NCBI GenBank assembly: GCA_019359035.1
Contig: JAHHIC010000079.1
Span: forward strand, 1 to 64,000
DNA length: 64,000 nucleotides
Reading direction: 5' to 3'
Source: Scytonematopsis contorta HA4267-MV1
GTDB lineage: Bacteria > Cyanobacteriota > Cyanobacteriia > Cyanobacteriales > Nostocaceae
Shown piece by piece: positions 1 through 7,957 of this stretch (within the stretch, counting starts at the first letter, position 1; each line of letters starts with the position of its first letter). The notes beneath the pieces are model-generated. The model searched no databases and had not been told where the DNA came from. It saw only the letters and a program-made list of their open reading frames with translations. Position numbers and translations under genes: made by a program.

Positions 1-311
1 CCAATTGACTCAATCAATAGGTTCGTTTGACCAAAACAATTCAAAATTCAAACAAAAATCAAAGCGTGCCCTTAGCGCTGAGTGTGACGGAACACATCGT
101 CTGCTTTAAAACTGATGAGCTAGTATGGGCGCCATCCTCGCGTCGCTCTTCTGTATCCTCTAAGTAAGAATTTTGAAGGCTTACACATATATAGAATTGG
201 AGTTTTTTAGCTATACAGTTAGCAGACAGATTCAATATTTTGTTTGACTGGAAACGTTGACGGCAAGAGTATTTTTACCAATCATATTTTTGGCGAAGGT
301 ATTGAAAGAAA
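1..311. other. Non-coding flank, nothing recognised
   Basis: I see no convincing gene, tRNA or strong hairpin here. The stretch lies downstream of the minus-strand LysM-3D gene, so it may contain its 3' untranslated region, but no clear stem followed by a T-run is present. Short open frames across it look like chance. Confidence 0.4.
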
Positions 312-857
312 TTACAAAATTGCGGTGACTGGCTTCACACCTAGATTAATTGCTTCAGTAACGGTATCAACAAAGATATCAATCTTGTTACCGATAATTG
401 CCGTACCGATATCTAGGGCGGCGGCAGGAACTTGTCTACCATCCCAAAGCACTAAGGTAAAATTTGTTAACAAGGGAATTACATTTGGGTCTACTGCACA
501 CTGTAAACGTCCAACGCTCTGACCTTGGCATTTTGACTGCCATTGACCGGAAAGTGCTGCTTGCAATGTAACTCCATGCACGCCGGATGCAGGCGGATGG
601 CAATTCGTTTCCTCCATACTGTAAAATCTAGCTTCTAGATTTATTTGGTTATCAGATGGAGGAGGCAAAGGAGTAGAGCCTGGAATGCAAAGAACCTGAC
701 CCACTTGCAAATTAGCAGCATCTTTATCTGTAAATGGGGTCCCATCTGGTTTGAGAATCTCACGCCAGCGGTTACCATCACCTAATTTTTGTTGGGTAAT
801 GGTGAAAAGCGTGTCTCCCAACTTAACAATGTATGAATTTCCACGTGTACAAGACAT
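312..857 (-). CDS. LysM domain + 3D-domain protein (putative peptidoglycan-active)
   Basis: The 181-residue protein starts with a LysM-type module (residues about 8-58, YIVKLGDTLFTI to VGQVLCIPG), a carbohydrate or peptidoglycan binding fold. The C-terminal half (about 110-181) matches the 3D domain, named for three conserved aspartates seen here in CAVDPNVIP, ALDIGTAIIG and KIDIFVD. 3D domains occur in MltA-like lytic transglycosylases and resuscitation-type wall enzymes, so cell-wall binding and cleavage is inferred. There is no signal peptide. The start is supported by TTGGAG 9 bases upstream of the ATG. It is the last gene of a minus-strand series of hydrolases and probably shares their role. 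Activity itself is not proven by the sequence. Confidence 0.75.
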   Translation of the reverse strand: MSCTRGNSYIVKLGDTLFTITQQKLGDGNRWREILKPDGTPFTDKDAANLQVGQVLCIPGSTPLPPPSDNQINLEARFYSMEETNCHPPASGVHGVTLQAALSGQWQSKCQGQSVGRLQCAVDPNVIPLLTNFTLVLWDGRQVPAAALDIGTAIIGNKIDIFVDTVTEAINLGVKPVTAIL

Positions 858-939
858 AAATCAACTCCAAACAAACACTTTCAAGTATTAATTGCTACGT
901 CTTCAATCCTGGATGCTTAATGCAATACAACCCGCTATA

Positions 940-2013
940 TCAATCCCAACTTATAGTCACCTTCAATTCTTCAGGCTTTTGATGTGCAATTAAACTACTT
1001 TGCTCGCACACATCATCAACTGGGAATCCATAAGCTTTATTATCTATGTTGTGAAGATGCCAAAATTGAGCATAATAATTAGCAGGACTATTTTTGTAAT
1101 ACTCTTCTGGTTTACAACTATTTACTGGATTCTCTAACATATGCCTGTTAAACATGGCGCTAATTCTAGCTTGAATTAGCTGTTGAATCGCATCGCCTGT
1201 TGTAAATACTCCATTACATCTAAAAACATCTGAAGACGTAGGATATTCTATTGTATATTTTGCATCAGGAGAATTCGTTTTGGTAAAAGTAAAGACATTA
1301 TTTTCTACTTTTCCTATAAACGTTCCCTGTGGAATTGTCACTTGAAGTTGATTTGAGGTGTAATATTGCCACATATTACGAATATAATCATCGAAATAGT
1401 TTGCATAGCCACCATTAACGAAGGCGCCTCTAAATGGCGATACTATTCTATATGGCGCCTGAACCAAAGATTTAAACTCATCTGGCACAGTATTAGTGTA
1501 TTCACTAAATAAAGTACTCCTTGATTCAGTGATACCAACTTTTTGTGAGCCATCAGATGCGATTAACTCAATAATCATGGGAAATCCAAATTGGTCTACT
1601 TGAGTAGTATTGACGTAGCAACCTGTATTATCAATCGTAAACTCTACAAAATCAAAGTACACGTCTATATTAGGATCGGATGGATTAGCCGGGTCTGGAC
1701 TAACAAGGTCTTGCCCATTATTGACAACTCTAAGATACATTGGCGAACCGAGACTAATATAGACTCTACCCCAATACATAGGTGGAACTTCTATCTCAGA
1801 GATATCATTAAGAGTATGTAAATAATTACACCAGTTTTGCCCATTTTTAGTTAGATGACCTGGTGCATCATTATCGCTATCATTGCATGGAATTAAGTTG
1901 CCGCTTTTATCAACGTGACAAAATTGACCTGATGTATTTTTACCAGTAATTGCAAAGTAAATCTGATCTGAGGAATATTTTTGGTTTGTATTGTTGATCA
2001 ATGAAAATTTCAT
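940..2013 (-). CDS. Glycoside hydrolase family 64 beta-1,3-glucanase, copy 1
   Basis: The 357-residue protein has the GH64 fold signature, a thaumatin-like beta-1,3-glucanase family that releases laminari-oligosaccharides from beta-1,3-glucan. The two catalytic carboxylates are visible: Glu124 in VEFTID and Asp140 in TTQVDQFGFP, 16 residues apart as expected for the family. The N-terminus (MKFSLINNTNQKY) is the first fold strand and not a signal peptide, so export by Sec is not apparent. A perfect AGGAGG precedes the ATG by 6 bases. It is a close paralog of the gene at 4154-5233, with most residues identical. Fungal or oomycete wall glucan is the likely target, which is inference. Confidence 0.85.
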   Translation of the reverse strand: MKFSLINNTNQKYSSDQIYFAITGKNTSGQFCHVDKSGNLIPCNDSDNDAPGHLTKNGQNWCNYLHTLNDISEIEVPPMYWGRVYISLGSPMYLRVVNNGQDLVSPDPANPSDPNIDVYFDFVEFTIDNTGCYVNTTQVDQFGFPMIIELIASDGSQKVGITESRSTLFSEYTNTVPDEFKSLVQAPYRIVSPFRGAFVNGGYANYFDDYIRNMWQYYTSNQLQVTIPQGTFIGKVENNVFTFTKTNSPDAKYTIEYPTSSDVFRCNGVFTTGDAIQQLIQARISAMFNRHMLENPVNSCKPEEYYKNSPANYYAQFWHLHNIDNKAYGFPVDDVCEQSSLIAHQKPEELKVTISWD

Positions 2014-2045
2014 GATGTTCCTCCTAATTGAGTAAGTTAACGTAT

Positions 2046-2073
2046 GTAGAGACGTTACATGTAACGTCTCTAC
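2046..2073. repeat. Perfect 28-bp palindrome (GTAGAGACG type)
   Basis: Two 14-base arms, GTAGAGACGTTACA and its reverse complement, meet without a spacer. A near-identical palindrome lies at 38868-38895, and both are followed by TTAACCGAGCAGTAT some 30-60 bases later, so this is an interspersed repeat rather than a gene-specific operator. Confidence 0.8.
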
Positions 2074-2150
2074 AGAGGTTTCACGTTTCGCAATTCTCTT
2101 AACCGAGCAGTATTGGGTCTACTTGGTTCAGACGTTTTATTCAGCAGTAG

Positions 2151-3128
2151 TTAAACCTTCTGTTTATACTGACCCTGGTCATCGAGATACCAAATACCGT
2201 AGTGTCCCTCGGCGCCATTTGGTCCTTGCCAAGGGGTATCTTCTTTGTTGACGTTGCTTTTCCAAGGTTCGTCAATTGCCTCAAACAAGTAAGTAATTAC
2301 ACCTTGCTGTGATGCCCAGTTATCTATGGCTTCAAAGTATGCTAGAAGGTTATTCACGTTATTGTCAGTGTTGTTGAAACTAATACCCTGTGAAGGCCAA
2401 CCAGTCTCGCCAATCATTACTTCGCATTGTGGGTTGATAGGGGCAACTGCTGACTTGATTGTATTAAAAGCTTCGCCCACGCCGTTTACACCGTCTTGGG
2501 GAGTAGGTGCGTTTTGACCAGGATAAAGATTGCACTGAATAAAATCGCAGTTTTCAATCAGTGTCTTAAGCTCGTTGTAAAATGGGCTGCTTGGATTAGC
2601 AATATTTCCAAAGGTATGCGAGCGGACACCAACTTTGATATTTAGGTCATGGGCACTCTGCTTATTAGCTACAATCATTGCGTTAACTTCATTAGCTGTT
2701 TGTGCGTCAACAACATATTCGTTAGTAAAAATGAATGAAGTTACTGTGCCAGGAAATACAGCGTTTGCCGCTTTAGCCGCAGAAAATGCTCCTTGTATTT
2801 CTGCTTGTTGCAGTTCTGGATTTGACTGTTGATAAATACCCTGAGCTACCTCAATTACAATTTGACCGCGAGCTTGGTTTAACTGGGCAGCGGAAAGAGC
2901 AACACGACAGTTAGAATCAACTTGATCCCAAGACGTTGTTGGTGGGTAATATCCGGCATACCCCATACCGTAAGTGCTGATTTTGGTAAATTTGGATGCA
3001 ATAACCTCTAACATACTCACAATATCTTGCTGGCTGTAAGAGTTCCACTGCGGGGTTGTAGCTTCTGGAGGTGTTCCTGTCCAGTGACCAACATAAGGTT
3101 GAAAGGCGATACCGAGAAATTGAGACAT
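2151..3128 (-). CDS. Glycoside hydrolase family 17 beta-1,3-glucanase (PR-2-like)
   Basis: The 325-residue protein is a full-length GH17 TIM-barrel endo-beta-1,3-glucanase. The acid/base Glu137 sits in FTNEYV and the nucleophile Glu241 in GETGWPS, both diagnostic. The GIAFQPYVGHW start is the first barrel strand, so there is no leader peptide. The ATG has AAGGT upstream with about 9 bases of spacing. It lies between GH64 copy 1 and the small membrane protein on the same strand, with a TTGAATTGT-rich short repeat in its upstream region. The expected substrate is beta-1,3-glucan of fungal, oomycete or algal walls; turnover of host glucan cannot be excluded. Confidence 0.88.
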   Translation of the reverse strand: MSQFLGIAFQPYVGHWTGTPPEATTPQWNSYSQQDIVSMLEVIASKFTKISTYGMGYAGYYPPTTSWDQVDSNCRVALSAAQLNQARGQIVIEVAQGIYQQSNPELQQAEIQGAFSAAKAANAVFPGTVTSFIFTNEYVVDAQTANEVNAMIVANKQSAHDLNIKVGVRSHTFGNIANPSSPFYNELKTLIENCDFIQCNLYPGQNAPTPQDGVNGVGEAFNTIKSAVAPINPQCEVMIGETGWPSQGISFNNTDNNVNNLLAYFEAIDNWASQQGVITYLFEAIDEPWKSNVNKEDTPWQGPNGAEGHYGIWYLDDQGQYKQKV

Positions 3129-3137
3129 AATAGTACC

Positions 3138-3192
3138 TTGTTGAATTGACCTTGTTGAATTGTTGAATTTGAATTGTTGAATTTGAATTTGG
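3138..3192. repeat. Short tandem repeats upstream of the GH17 gene
   Basis: Four imperfect copies of a TTGTTGAATT(TGAA) unit occur in 55 bases immediately 5' of the GH17 start. Copy number can slip in such arrays, so the spacing between any promoter and the gene may vary between strains. Confidence 0.7.
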
Positions 3193-3243
3193 TTGACTTT
3201 TTGTCAAGAACATTTTGCCATCGGCAGGTGGTTCTAAAGTTTC

Positions 3244-3525
3244 TCAACCTCGACCTGCTGCATTGAAGTCTTTTGAAACGATACCCAAAGTAGCAAGTCC
3301 ACCAGTTGCCACATATTTACAGAGTTTAACTAAAGTTGATTGCTCACCACCAAAGGTTCTAGGTGAGAATGCTACAAAGCCAGTAAAGGAGAGAATTATT
3401 CCAATCGCTGTGGTTTTCCAATTTTTGATGAATGCTGTTTTAATGGGTGCAGATGTTGAATTTTCTAGAGAATTTTCTAGAGAATTTTCGGGTAGTGGAT
3501 TAGAAGATTCTTTTGATTGTGACAT
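3244..3525 (-). CDS. Small holin-like membrane protein
   Basis: The 93-residue product has a Ser/Asn/Glu-rich N-terminus containing the repeat NSLENSLENS. This is followed by NWKTTAIGIILSFTGFVAF (a hydrophobic segment at about 36-54) and a second weaker hydrophobic stretch, YVATGGLATLGIVSKD. The layout NWKTT, hydrophobic helix, then LG-KDFN-AG resembles small phage-type accessory membrane proteins encoded next to lysins. A holin role is inference from the layout only. The RBS AGGAAA lies 7-8 bases before the ATG. Its place among leaderless hydrolases suggests it could help release them. Confidence 0.5.
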   Translation of the reverse strand: MSQSKESSNPLPENSLENSLENSTSAPIKTAFIKNWKTTAIGIILSFTGFVAFSPRTFGGEQSTLVKLCKYVATGGLATLGIVSKDFNAAGRG

Positions 3526-3551
3526 GTTTTATTTCCTGTTGTATGAAGAAT

Positions 3552-3620
3552 AGACATCTCCAGAAATTGAATATTAACCTTTGCTACACAAGGTTTTGAG
3601 TTTCTTTTTTAGAGATGTCT
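3552..3620. repeat. Inverted repeat AGACATCTC / GAGATGTCT
   Basis: Nine-base perfect arms at 3552-3560 and 3612-3620 flank 51 bases, between the CAP gene and the holin-like gene. It could be a small mobile-element footprint or a regulatory structure; nothing decides between them. Confidence 0.4.
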
Positions 3621-3675
3621 AATGTGTAAACTTAATAGACTCAAATTTGTGAGTTTTTTTTGCTAGCCGCAGTCG

Positions 3676-4095
3676 TTAGAAAACAGGTTGTCCATTAAAG
3701 TTACCTACCGGATTGTAGTGACAAACTAGGACATCGTTGCCATTGCCACTTGCAAAACCACACCCAACTTCTGTTGTATCTCTCCAAACAGCTTGAGTAT
3801 AATGACCCACATCTGCCCAGTTCCCGGTACTAGAGACATCAGGGAAAATACCGTTGATGAAATACTGCTTTTCAGCACCCCACAAATCTACTAGCTGAGT
3901 GACGGAAAGAGAATTGTTAGGACATTGTGCTAGGTTTTCTCCAGCTTGGCTGTGTTCAAAAGTTCCAGTTTGCGCCAAGTGTTCTGCCCACTGTTGGGCA
4001 CTTGCCACTAAATTTTCTGACCATTGCAGTGGCGGAACCCCCACTTCGGCTCTATAGTTGTTGTGAGCATTTAAAATCTCTTCTGTGAAAGCCAT
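3676..4095 (-). CDS. CAP-domain protein (PR-1/SCP-like)
   Basis: The 139-residue protein consists of just a CAP domain. The CAP cavity tetrad is visible: His48 in FEHSQ, Glu53 in GENLAQ, Glu75 in WGAEKQYF and His98 in GHYTQAVW. The family includes plant PR-1, which is antifungal and sterol-binding, and many secreted bacterial proteins. Here there is no signal peptide: the domain begins at residue 4. AAGGAA precedes the ATG by 9-10 bases. The gene is only 58 bases from GH64 copy 2, which is transcribed in the same direction, so co-transcription is likely. Sterol or lipid binding is known for other members and is not shown here. Confidence 0.85.
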   Translation of the reverse strand: MAFTEEILNAHNNYRAEVGVPPLQWSENLVASAQQWAEHLAQTGTFEHSQAGENLAQCPNNSLSVTQLVDLWGAEKQYFINGIFPDVSSTGNWADVGHYTQAVWRDTTEVGCGFASGNGNDVLVCHYNPVGNFNGQPVF

Positions 4096-4153
4096 AACTT
4101 TAATTTCCTTCTTTGTAGGTTAACGTAAACGGAATTTAGATGTTTAATGCCAA

Positions 4154-5233
4154 CTAATCCCAACTAATAGTGACTTTCAATTCCCCAGGATTTAGATGTT
4201 CAATTAGAGTACTTTGCTCGCACACATCATCAAATGGAAATCCATAAGCTTTACTATCTATGCTATGAAGATGCCAAAATTGAGCGTAGTAATTACTAGG
4301 AGCAATTTTATAGTACTCTGCTGGTTGACAACTGTTAGCTGGATTCTCTAATACATGCCTGTTAAACATGGCACTAACTTGAGCTTGAATTGCCTTTTGA
4401 GTTCCATCACCTGTAGCAAATACGGAGCTACATTCAAAAACTTCCCAAGATTTAGGATAGTTTATTGTATATTTTTCTTCAGGTGAATCGGCTTTGGTAA
4501 AAGTCAAAATATTATTTTCGACTTTTCCAATAAATGTTCCCTGTGGTATTGTAATTTGAAGTTGATTTGACGTGTAATACTCCCACATATCGCGAATATA
4601 ATTATCGAAATATGTTACGTAATTGCCACCATTTGCAAAACCACCTTTAAATGGCGATACTATTCTGTATGGCGCCTGAACCAAAGATTTAAACTCATCT
4701 GGCACAGTATTAGTGTATTCACTAAATAAAGTGTTCCTTGATTCAGTAATACCAACTTTTCTTGAAAATTCATCACTTCCCGTTAATTCCATGACCATTG
4801 GAAATCCAAATTGGTCTACCTGAGTAGTATTGCCGTGAAAGCCTCTATCATCAATGGTAAACTCCAACCAATCAAAGTAAACGTCTGCATTGGGGTCAGA
4901 TGGATTAGCTGTATCTGGTTGAACAATACCTTGTCCGTTATTGACGACTCTCAAATACATCGGTGAACCCAAACTAATATAAGCTCTACCCGAATTAATA
5001 AGTGGAACTTCTATCTCAGCAACCTCATTGATAGTGTACAAATAATTACACCAGTTTTGTCCATTTTTAGTTAGGTGATTTGGTGCATCATTATCGCTAT
5101 CATTACACGGAATTAAGTTACCGCTTTTATCGAGGTGACAAAGTTGACCGGATGTATTTAGACCAATAATTACAAAGTAGATTTGGTCGGAGGAATATTT
5201 TTGATTTGTGTTGTTGTTGAACGAAAATTTCAT
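4154..5233 (-). CDS. Glycoside hydrolase family 64 beta-1,3-glucanase, copy 2
   Basis: The 359-residue protein is a paralog of the GH64 at 940-2013 and nearly colinear with it. Glu124 (LEFTID) and Asp140 (QVDQFGFP) are retained, so both copies should be active. The N-terminus is MKFSFNNNTNQKY, again without a leader. The two copies are separated by GH17, the membrane protein and CAP, so the duplication is dispersed within the locus rather than directly tandem. A conserved block about 79 bases upstream of the start (5312-5354) is also found upstream of the papain-family protease gene and is probably a promoter or operator. GGAG lies roughly 12 bases before the ATG. Confidence 0.85.
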   Translation of the reverse strand: MKFSFNNNTNQKYSSDQIYFVIIGLNTSGQLCHLDKSGNLIPCNDSDNDAPNHLTKNGQNWCNYLYTINEVAEIEVPLINSGRAYISLGSPMYLRVVNNGQGIVQPDTANPSDPNADVYFDWLEFTIDDRGFHGNTTQVDQFGFPMVMELTGSDEFSRKVGITESRNTLFSEYTNTVPDEFKSLVQAPYRIVSPFKGGFANGGNYVTYFDNYIRDMWEYYTSNQLQITIPQGTFIGKVENNILTFTKADSPEEKYTINYPKSWEVFECSSVFATGDGTQKAIQAQVSAMFNRHVLENPANSCQPAEYYKIAPSNYYAQFWHLHSIDSKAYGFPFDDVCEQSTLIEHLNPGELKVTISWD

Positions 5234-5311
5234 GATAATTCAAGCTCCATAATGTTGTCAGTTTGTACGGTATAGCTTTGAGAAAGCGTTTGGATTATAA
5301 TCTTTTCTCAA

Positions 5312-5354
5312 GCTTCTCTATTGTTATTAGTCAGAACCAGATATTTTTTCCGCG
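5312..5354 (-). promoter_or_regulatory. Conserved upstream block shared with the protease gene
   Basis: Read on the minus strand, CGCGGAAAAA is followed by GGTTCTGACTAATAACA and ATAGAGAAGC. The same string with few changes occurs at 6492-6534. It lies 79-121 bases upstream of the GH64-2 start. I infer a shared promoter or activator site. Confidence 0.55.
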
Positions 5355-5412
5355 AGACACTCAGATTTTTTTAGCAAAACTTTAAATATAAGCCTGTGAG
5401 AAAAGAAACAAA

Positions 5413-5444
5413 ATATGCTGTCCTTAGACGCAAGGACAGCATAT
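5413..5444 (-). terminator. Rho-independent terminator of the papain-family gene
   Basis: A 13-bp perfect stem (ATATGCTGTCCTT with AAGGACAGCATAT) closes a 6-base loop. On the minus strand it is followed by TTTGTTTCTTTT. It lies 58 bases past the protease stop codon and separates that gene from GH64 copy 2. Confidence 0.8.
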
Positions 5445-5501
5445 GTTATGGCTAGCTAGTATCTAACATTTAGTAGATTTTTCAAGGAACCTTTGCCTTC
5501 T

Positions 5502-6431
5502 TCACTTTTTTGTGACATTCTGAAACTCATAGTCGTATTCATCTTTTTTAGTGAATGCTGGGACGATTAAAGCTTTATCTGTTGCCCAGCGGATATTTGA
5601 AGTTATGTCTGAACTAATAGAAAGTAGAGTTGAACTTGGAGGAGAGTCTAGATTTGCCTCACAGATTGCCCACAGGTCAAAACAGTATTCTGGATTTGCC
5701 AGGTAGTCATAAGGTATATAACAGTAGCCACCATGACCCCAACTTTCTGACCATGAGTTGCGAACAATAAATACTTGATAGTTATCTGAATAACCCACGC
5801 AAAGCATCGCGTGATGACCATGTACCTCTAATCCTCCTTCACTATTTGGATCTGGCATAGTCACCCAACCAGACTCATTTACTTGTTGAAAAGAATTGAA
5901 CAATTTGATTCCGAATGCGAAAGGATAACCATTGGCCAAGAAGTTCTTCATTGTGTACAGGTCAACAGGTAACTGACGTGCATCCTTAATAATGAAGTTT
6001 TTTGCTTCTTGATAAGCTATTTGTGAAGGTTCTACATCAACTAGCTGGGGTTCGTAAGACCAAGTTGCTTCACTACAAACTCCTTGTTCTGTCATTACTG
6101 TTACGGAGGTAGCAATGGAACTACCTCTATCGCCCTCGATGTTGTCACGCTTGCGAGCGTTATAATAAATAAACAAACGGCTAAAGTCATATCCGCCGTA
6201 TTGTCTGTTAACTAAGTATTCACAAGCACCAGCCAGAGTGTTCGCAGTACAACTACCAATTTGTCCTTGGTCTTCAACTGTAGGCATATAACCACGTAAA
6301 TCTGCTTCTGGAGGAAGTTCTGTTGTAGTTGGGAAAATATTAGTCAGCTTTTCTGGTGTTTTTCCGGAAGGAATACAACCATTGACGAACAAACGTTTGC
6401 CTGTTGAACGTTCTACGAGGTAATAGTTCAT
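5502..6431 (-). CDS. Papain-family (C1A) cysteine protease
   Basis: The protein has 309 residues from the ATG at 6431, which has AAGGAA 7-8 bases upstream; an in-frame ATG 36 bases earlier lacks such a site. C1A residues are clear: oxyanion Gln55 and nucleophile Cys61 in DQGQIGSCTAN, His207 in HGHHAMLCVGY and Asn225 in VRNSWSESWG. There is only a short stretch (about 45 residues) before the catalytic domain and no signal peptide, so a classical long inhibitory propeptide is absent. It is preceded by the conserved block at 6492-6534 and followed by a strong terminator, so it is probably a single-gene transcript within the hydrolase locus. Confidence 0.88.
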   Translation of the reverse strand: MNYYLVERSTGKRLFVNGCIPSGKTPEKLTNIFPTTTELPPEADLRGYMPTVEDQGQIGSCTANTLAGACEYLVNRQYGGYDFSRLFIYYNARKRDNIEGDRGSSIATSVTVMTEQGVCSEATWSYEPQLVDVEPSQIAYQEAKNFIIKDARQLPVDLYTMKNFLANGYPFAFGIKLFNSFQQVNESGWVTMPDPNSEGGLEVHGHHAMLCVGYSDNYQVFIVRNSWSESWGHGGYCYIPYDYLANPEYCFDLWAICEANLDSPPSSTLLSISSDITSNIRWATDKALIVPAFTKKDEYDYEFQNVTKK

Positions 6432-6491
6432 TTTTTTAATTCCTTGGTGACTAGATTTATTTAGCAATTAAGAAGCTTCTGTTCTGTGTTT

Positions 6492-6534
6492 GCTTCTCTA
6501 TTTGTATTAGTCAAACCTAAAAGCTTTTTCCACA
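6492..6534 (-). promoter_or_regulatory. Conserved upstream block of the protease gene
   Basis: On the minus strand, GTGGAAAAAGC is followed by AGGTTTGACTAATACAAA and TAGAGAAGC. It matches the block at 5312-5354 upstream of GH64-2 in order and spacing. It lies 61-103 bases upstream of the chosen start at 6431, which suggests common control. Confidence 0.55.
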
Positions 6535-6636
6535 ATTTCTAAAATTATTTGGCTGAGAATATCTATGGCTGTATATTGTGGAATGGGCATCCTTGCCCGT
6601 TCTATTACAGCATTGCATCAATGCAGGTGAACTGGA

Positions 6637-6755
6637 CTAGTGGTTCATGTCAAAAGTTTTGGTAGGTTGACTTCTTAAAAATCTTCCTTTGCGTCCTTTG
6701 CGTTCTTTGCGGTTCGTTTATCCAATACCCCAAAATTAATGACACGAACTACTAG
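6637..6755. repeat. MITE-like element with imperfect terminal inverted repeats
   Basis: CTAGTGGTTCATGTCA at the left and TGACACGAACTACTAG at the right form imperfect inverted ends of a 119-bp unit. Inside it the unit TTTGCG(T/G)CC is repeated. It lies between the sigma gene and the protease gene. No transposase is present. Confidence 0.55.
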
Positions 6756-6775
6756 CATCTGCAACTATGAGATGT

Positions 6776-7510
6776 TCAAGTCTCATAAAATATACCCGTA
6801 TGTTTTAGAATGTAATCTTTAACTGTTGCTATATTTCGTTGGAAGAAGCTACTGATAGATTTCAGCGATATTTGGTATTCCTTGCTAACTTCTTCTAGTG
6901 TTTTATCTTGTAATCTCAATAGTAAAACTTGCTGCAAAGAAACTTTATTGCCGTTTTTACTCTCTAACACAAGACCCTCTAGCACACCTTCAGGGTCATG
7001 TTCAACACACTCTAACACCAGACGATAGTCTTCATGTTCGTATTGTTTTGAATGAAGATTATCTATATACTCTTTATCAGTAGTTGTTTGTCCCTCACCA
7101 CAATTGTTTTCAGCATTTAAGCTCACGATTTCTATTTTGTTCCGCTTTGATTTATGAATTTCATAATACGTAGTACGAAATTTATACAAAAGGGTTTGAT
7201 TAACCCAAGCCATTACTGAACCACGGTCAGGGTCGTATATTTTAATTTTCTGAACAATGTATACAACGGTATCTGCCAGCGCTTGAGAATATATATCTTT
7301 ATAGTCAGGTAAATTTTGCCACTTGCAGAACTTGTTCAACTTTCCACTTTTCTCTATCTTTAGGAATAACTTATCGATTGCTCTATGTCTTTCTCTAACC
7401 TTAAGCGAAGGTTGTTGAATTTTCGTAACTAGCTCGCGTAGCTCTTGGTCTAGTTGCTTCGTTTCTTGAATTAAGTTGGTCATATTTTGCAACCTCTCTT
7501 TCAACTTCAT
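6776..7510 (-). CDS. Atypical sigma-70-like RNA polymerase sigma factor
   Basis: The 244-residue protein has a sigma region-2-like stretch (about 70-118, DYKDIYSQALADTVVYIV then YDPDRGSVMAWVNQTLLYKF). It also has a region-4-like helix-turn-helix (about 190-235, VLLLRLQDKTLEEVSKEYQIS). Regions 1 and 3 are not evident, so it resembles small alternative sigma factors of cyanobacteria. It lies at the upstream end of the minus-strand hydrolase locus. The C1 protease and GH64-2 share an upstream block, which makes this gene a candidate regulator of the locus; this is inference. The N-terminal 35 residues form a predicted coiled helix (MKLKERLQNMTNLIQETKQL). Confidence 0.65.
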   Translation of the reverse strand: MKLKERLQNMTNLIQETKQLDQELRELVTKIQQPSLKVRERHRAIDKLFLKIEKSGKLNKFCKWQNLPDYKDIYSQALADTVVYIVQKIKIYDPDRGSVMAWVNQTLLYKFRTTYYEIHKSKRNKIEIVSLNAENNCGEGQTTTDKEYIDNLHSKQYEHEDYRLVLECVEHDPEGVLEGLVLESKNGNKVSLQQVLLLRLQDKTLEEVSKEYQISLKSISSFFQRNIATVKDYILKHTGIFYET

Positions 7511-7906
7511 TTGTTATTTGGAGTATTGCTCGTACTTCATCTCACAACCAAATATCCCACTCAGCCAACCATGTTCATAAAATTATTTTACGTACAAGCA
7601 CATAAATAATCAATAAGTCTAGTTGCTTTTAATACATATATTTTTCTGGTTTGATTAGTAAAGTAATATCTCGTGTCTTTATCTCTGAAAACGCTAGTAT
7701 TAAGTAGCGCACAAACGAAAAAATTCAGCTTAGTAATTTTGCCTGTGAAAAAACGCAGCTACTAATTTCACAAGCAAGCTCAGAAATAATTTAAAATGGG
7801 GTTGGAAATGCTTGTAAAAATTTTTTAACGCCTGGGAAGCTTAACTTCCAAGCAAAAACCCCTATTATTAAGAAAATATAAAGAAATTTTCTGTGAGTTA
7901 AGTTAA
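7511..7906. other. Divergent intergenic region
   Basis: This AT-rich 396-bp stretch separates the minus-strand sigma-like gene from the plus-strand conflict operon, so both promoters should lie here. A short stem GGAAGCTTAACTTCC is visible near 7835-7850. I recognise no operator or RNA gene. Confidence 0.4.
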
Positions 7907-7957
7907 TTGAGATTATGTGCAGTGGTAACCAAGATCAAAAAGGTATCGGACGTAGAT

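Noticed and set aside
244-522. Plus-strand 92-aa open frame
   Set aside because: It runs antisense to the LysM-3D gene, with no family resemblance or ribosome site.
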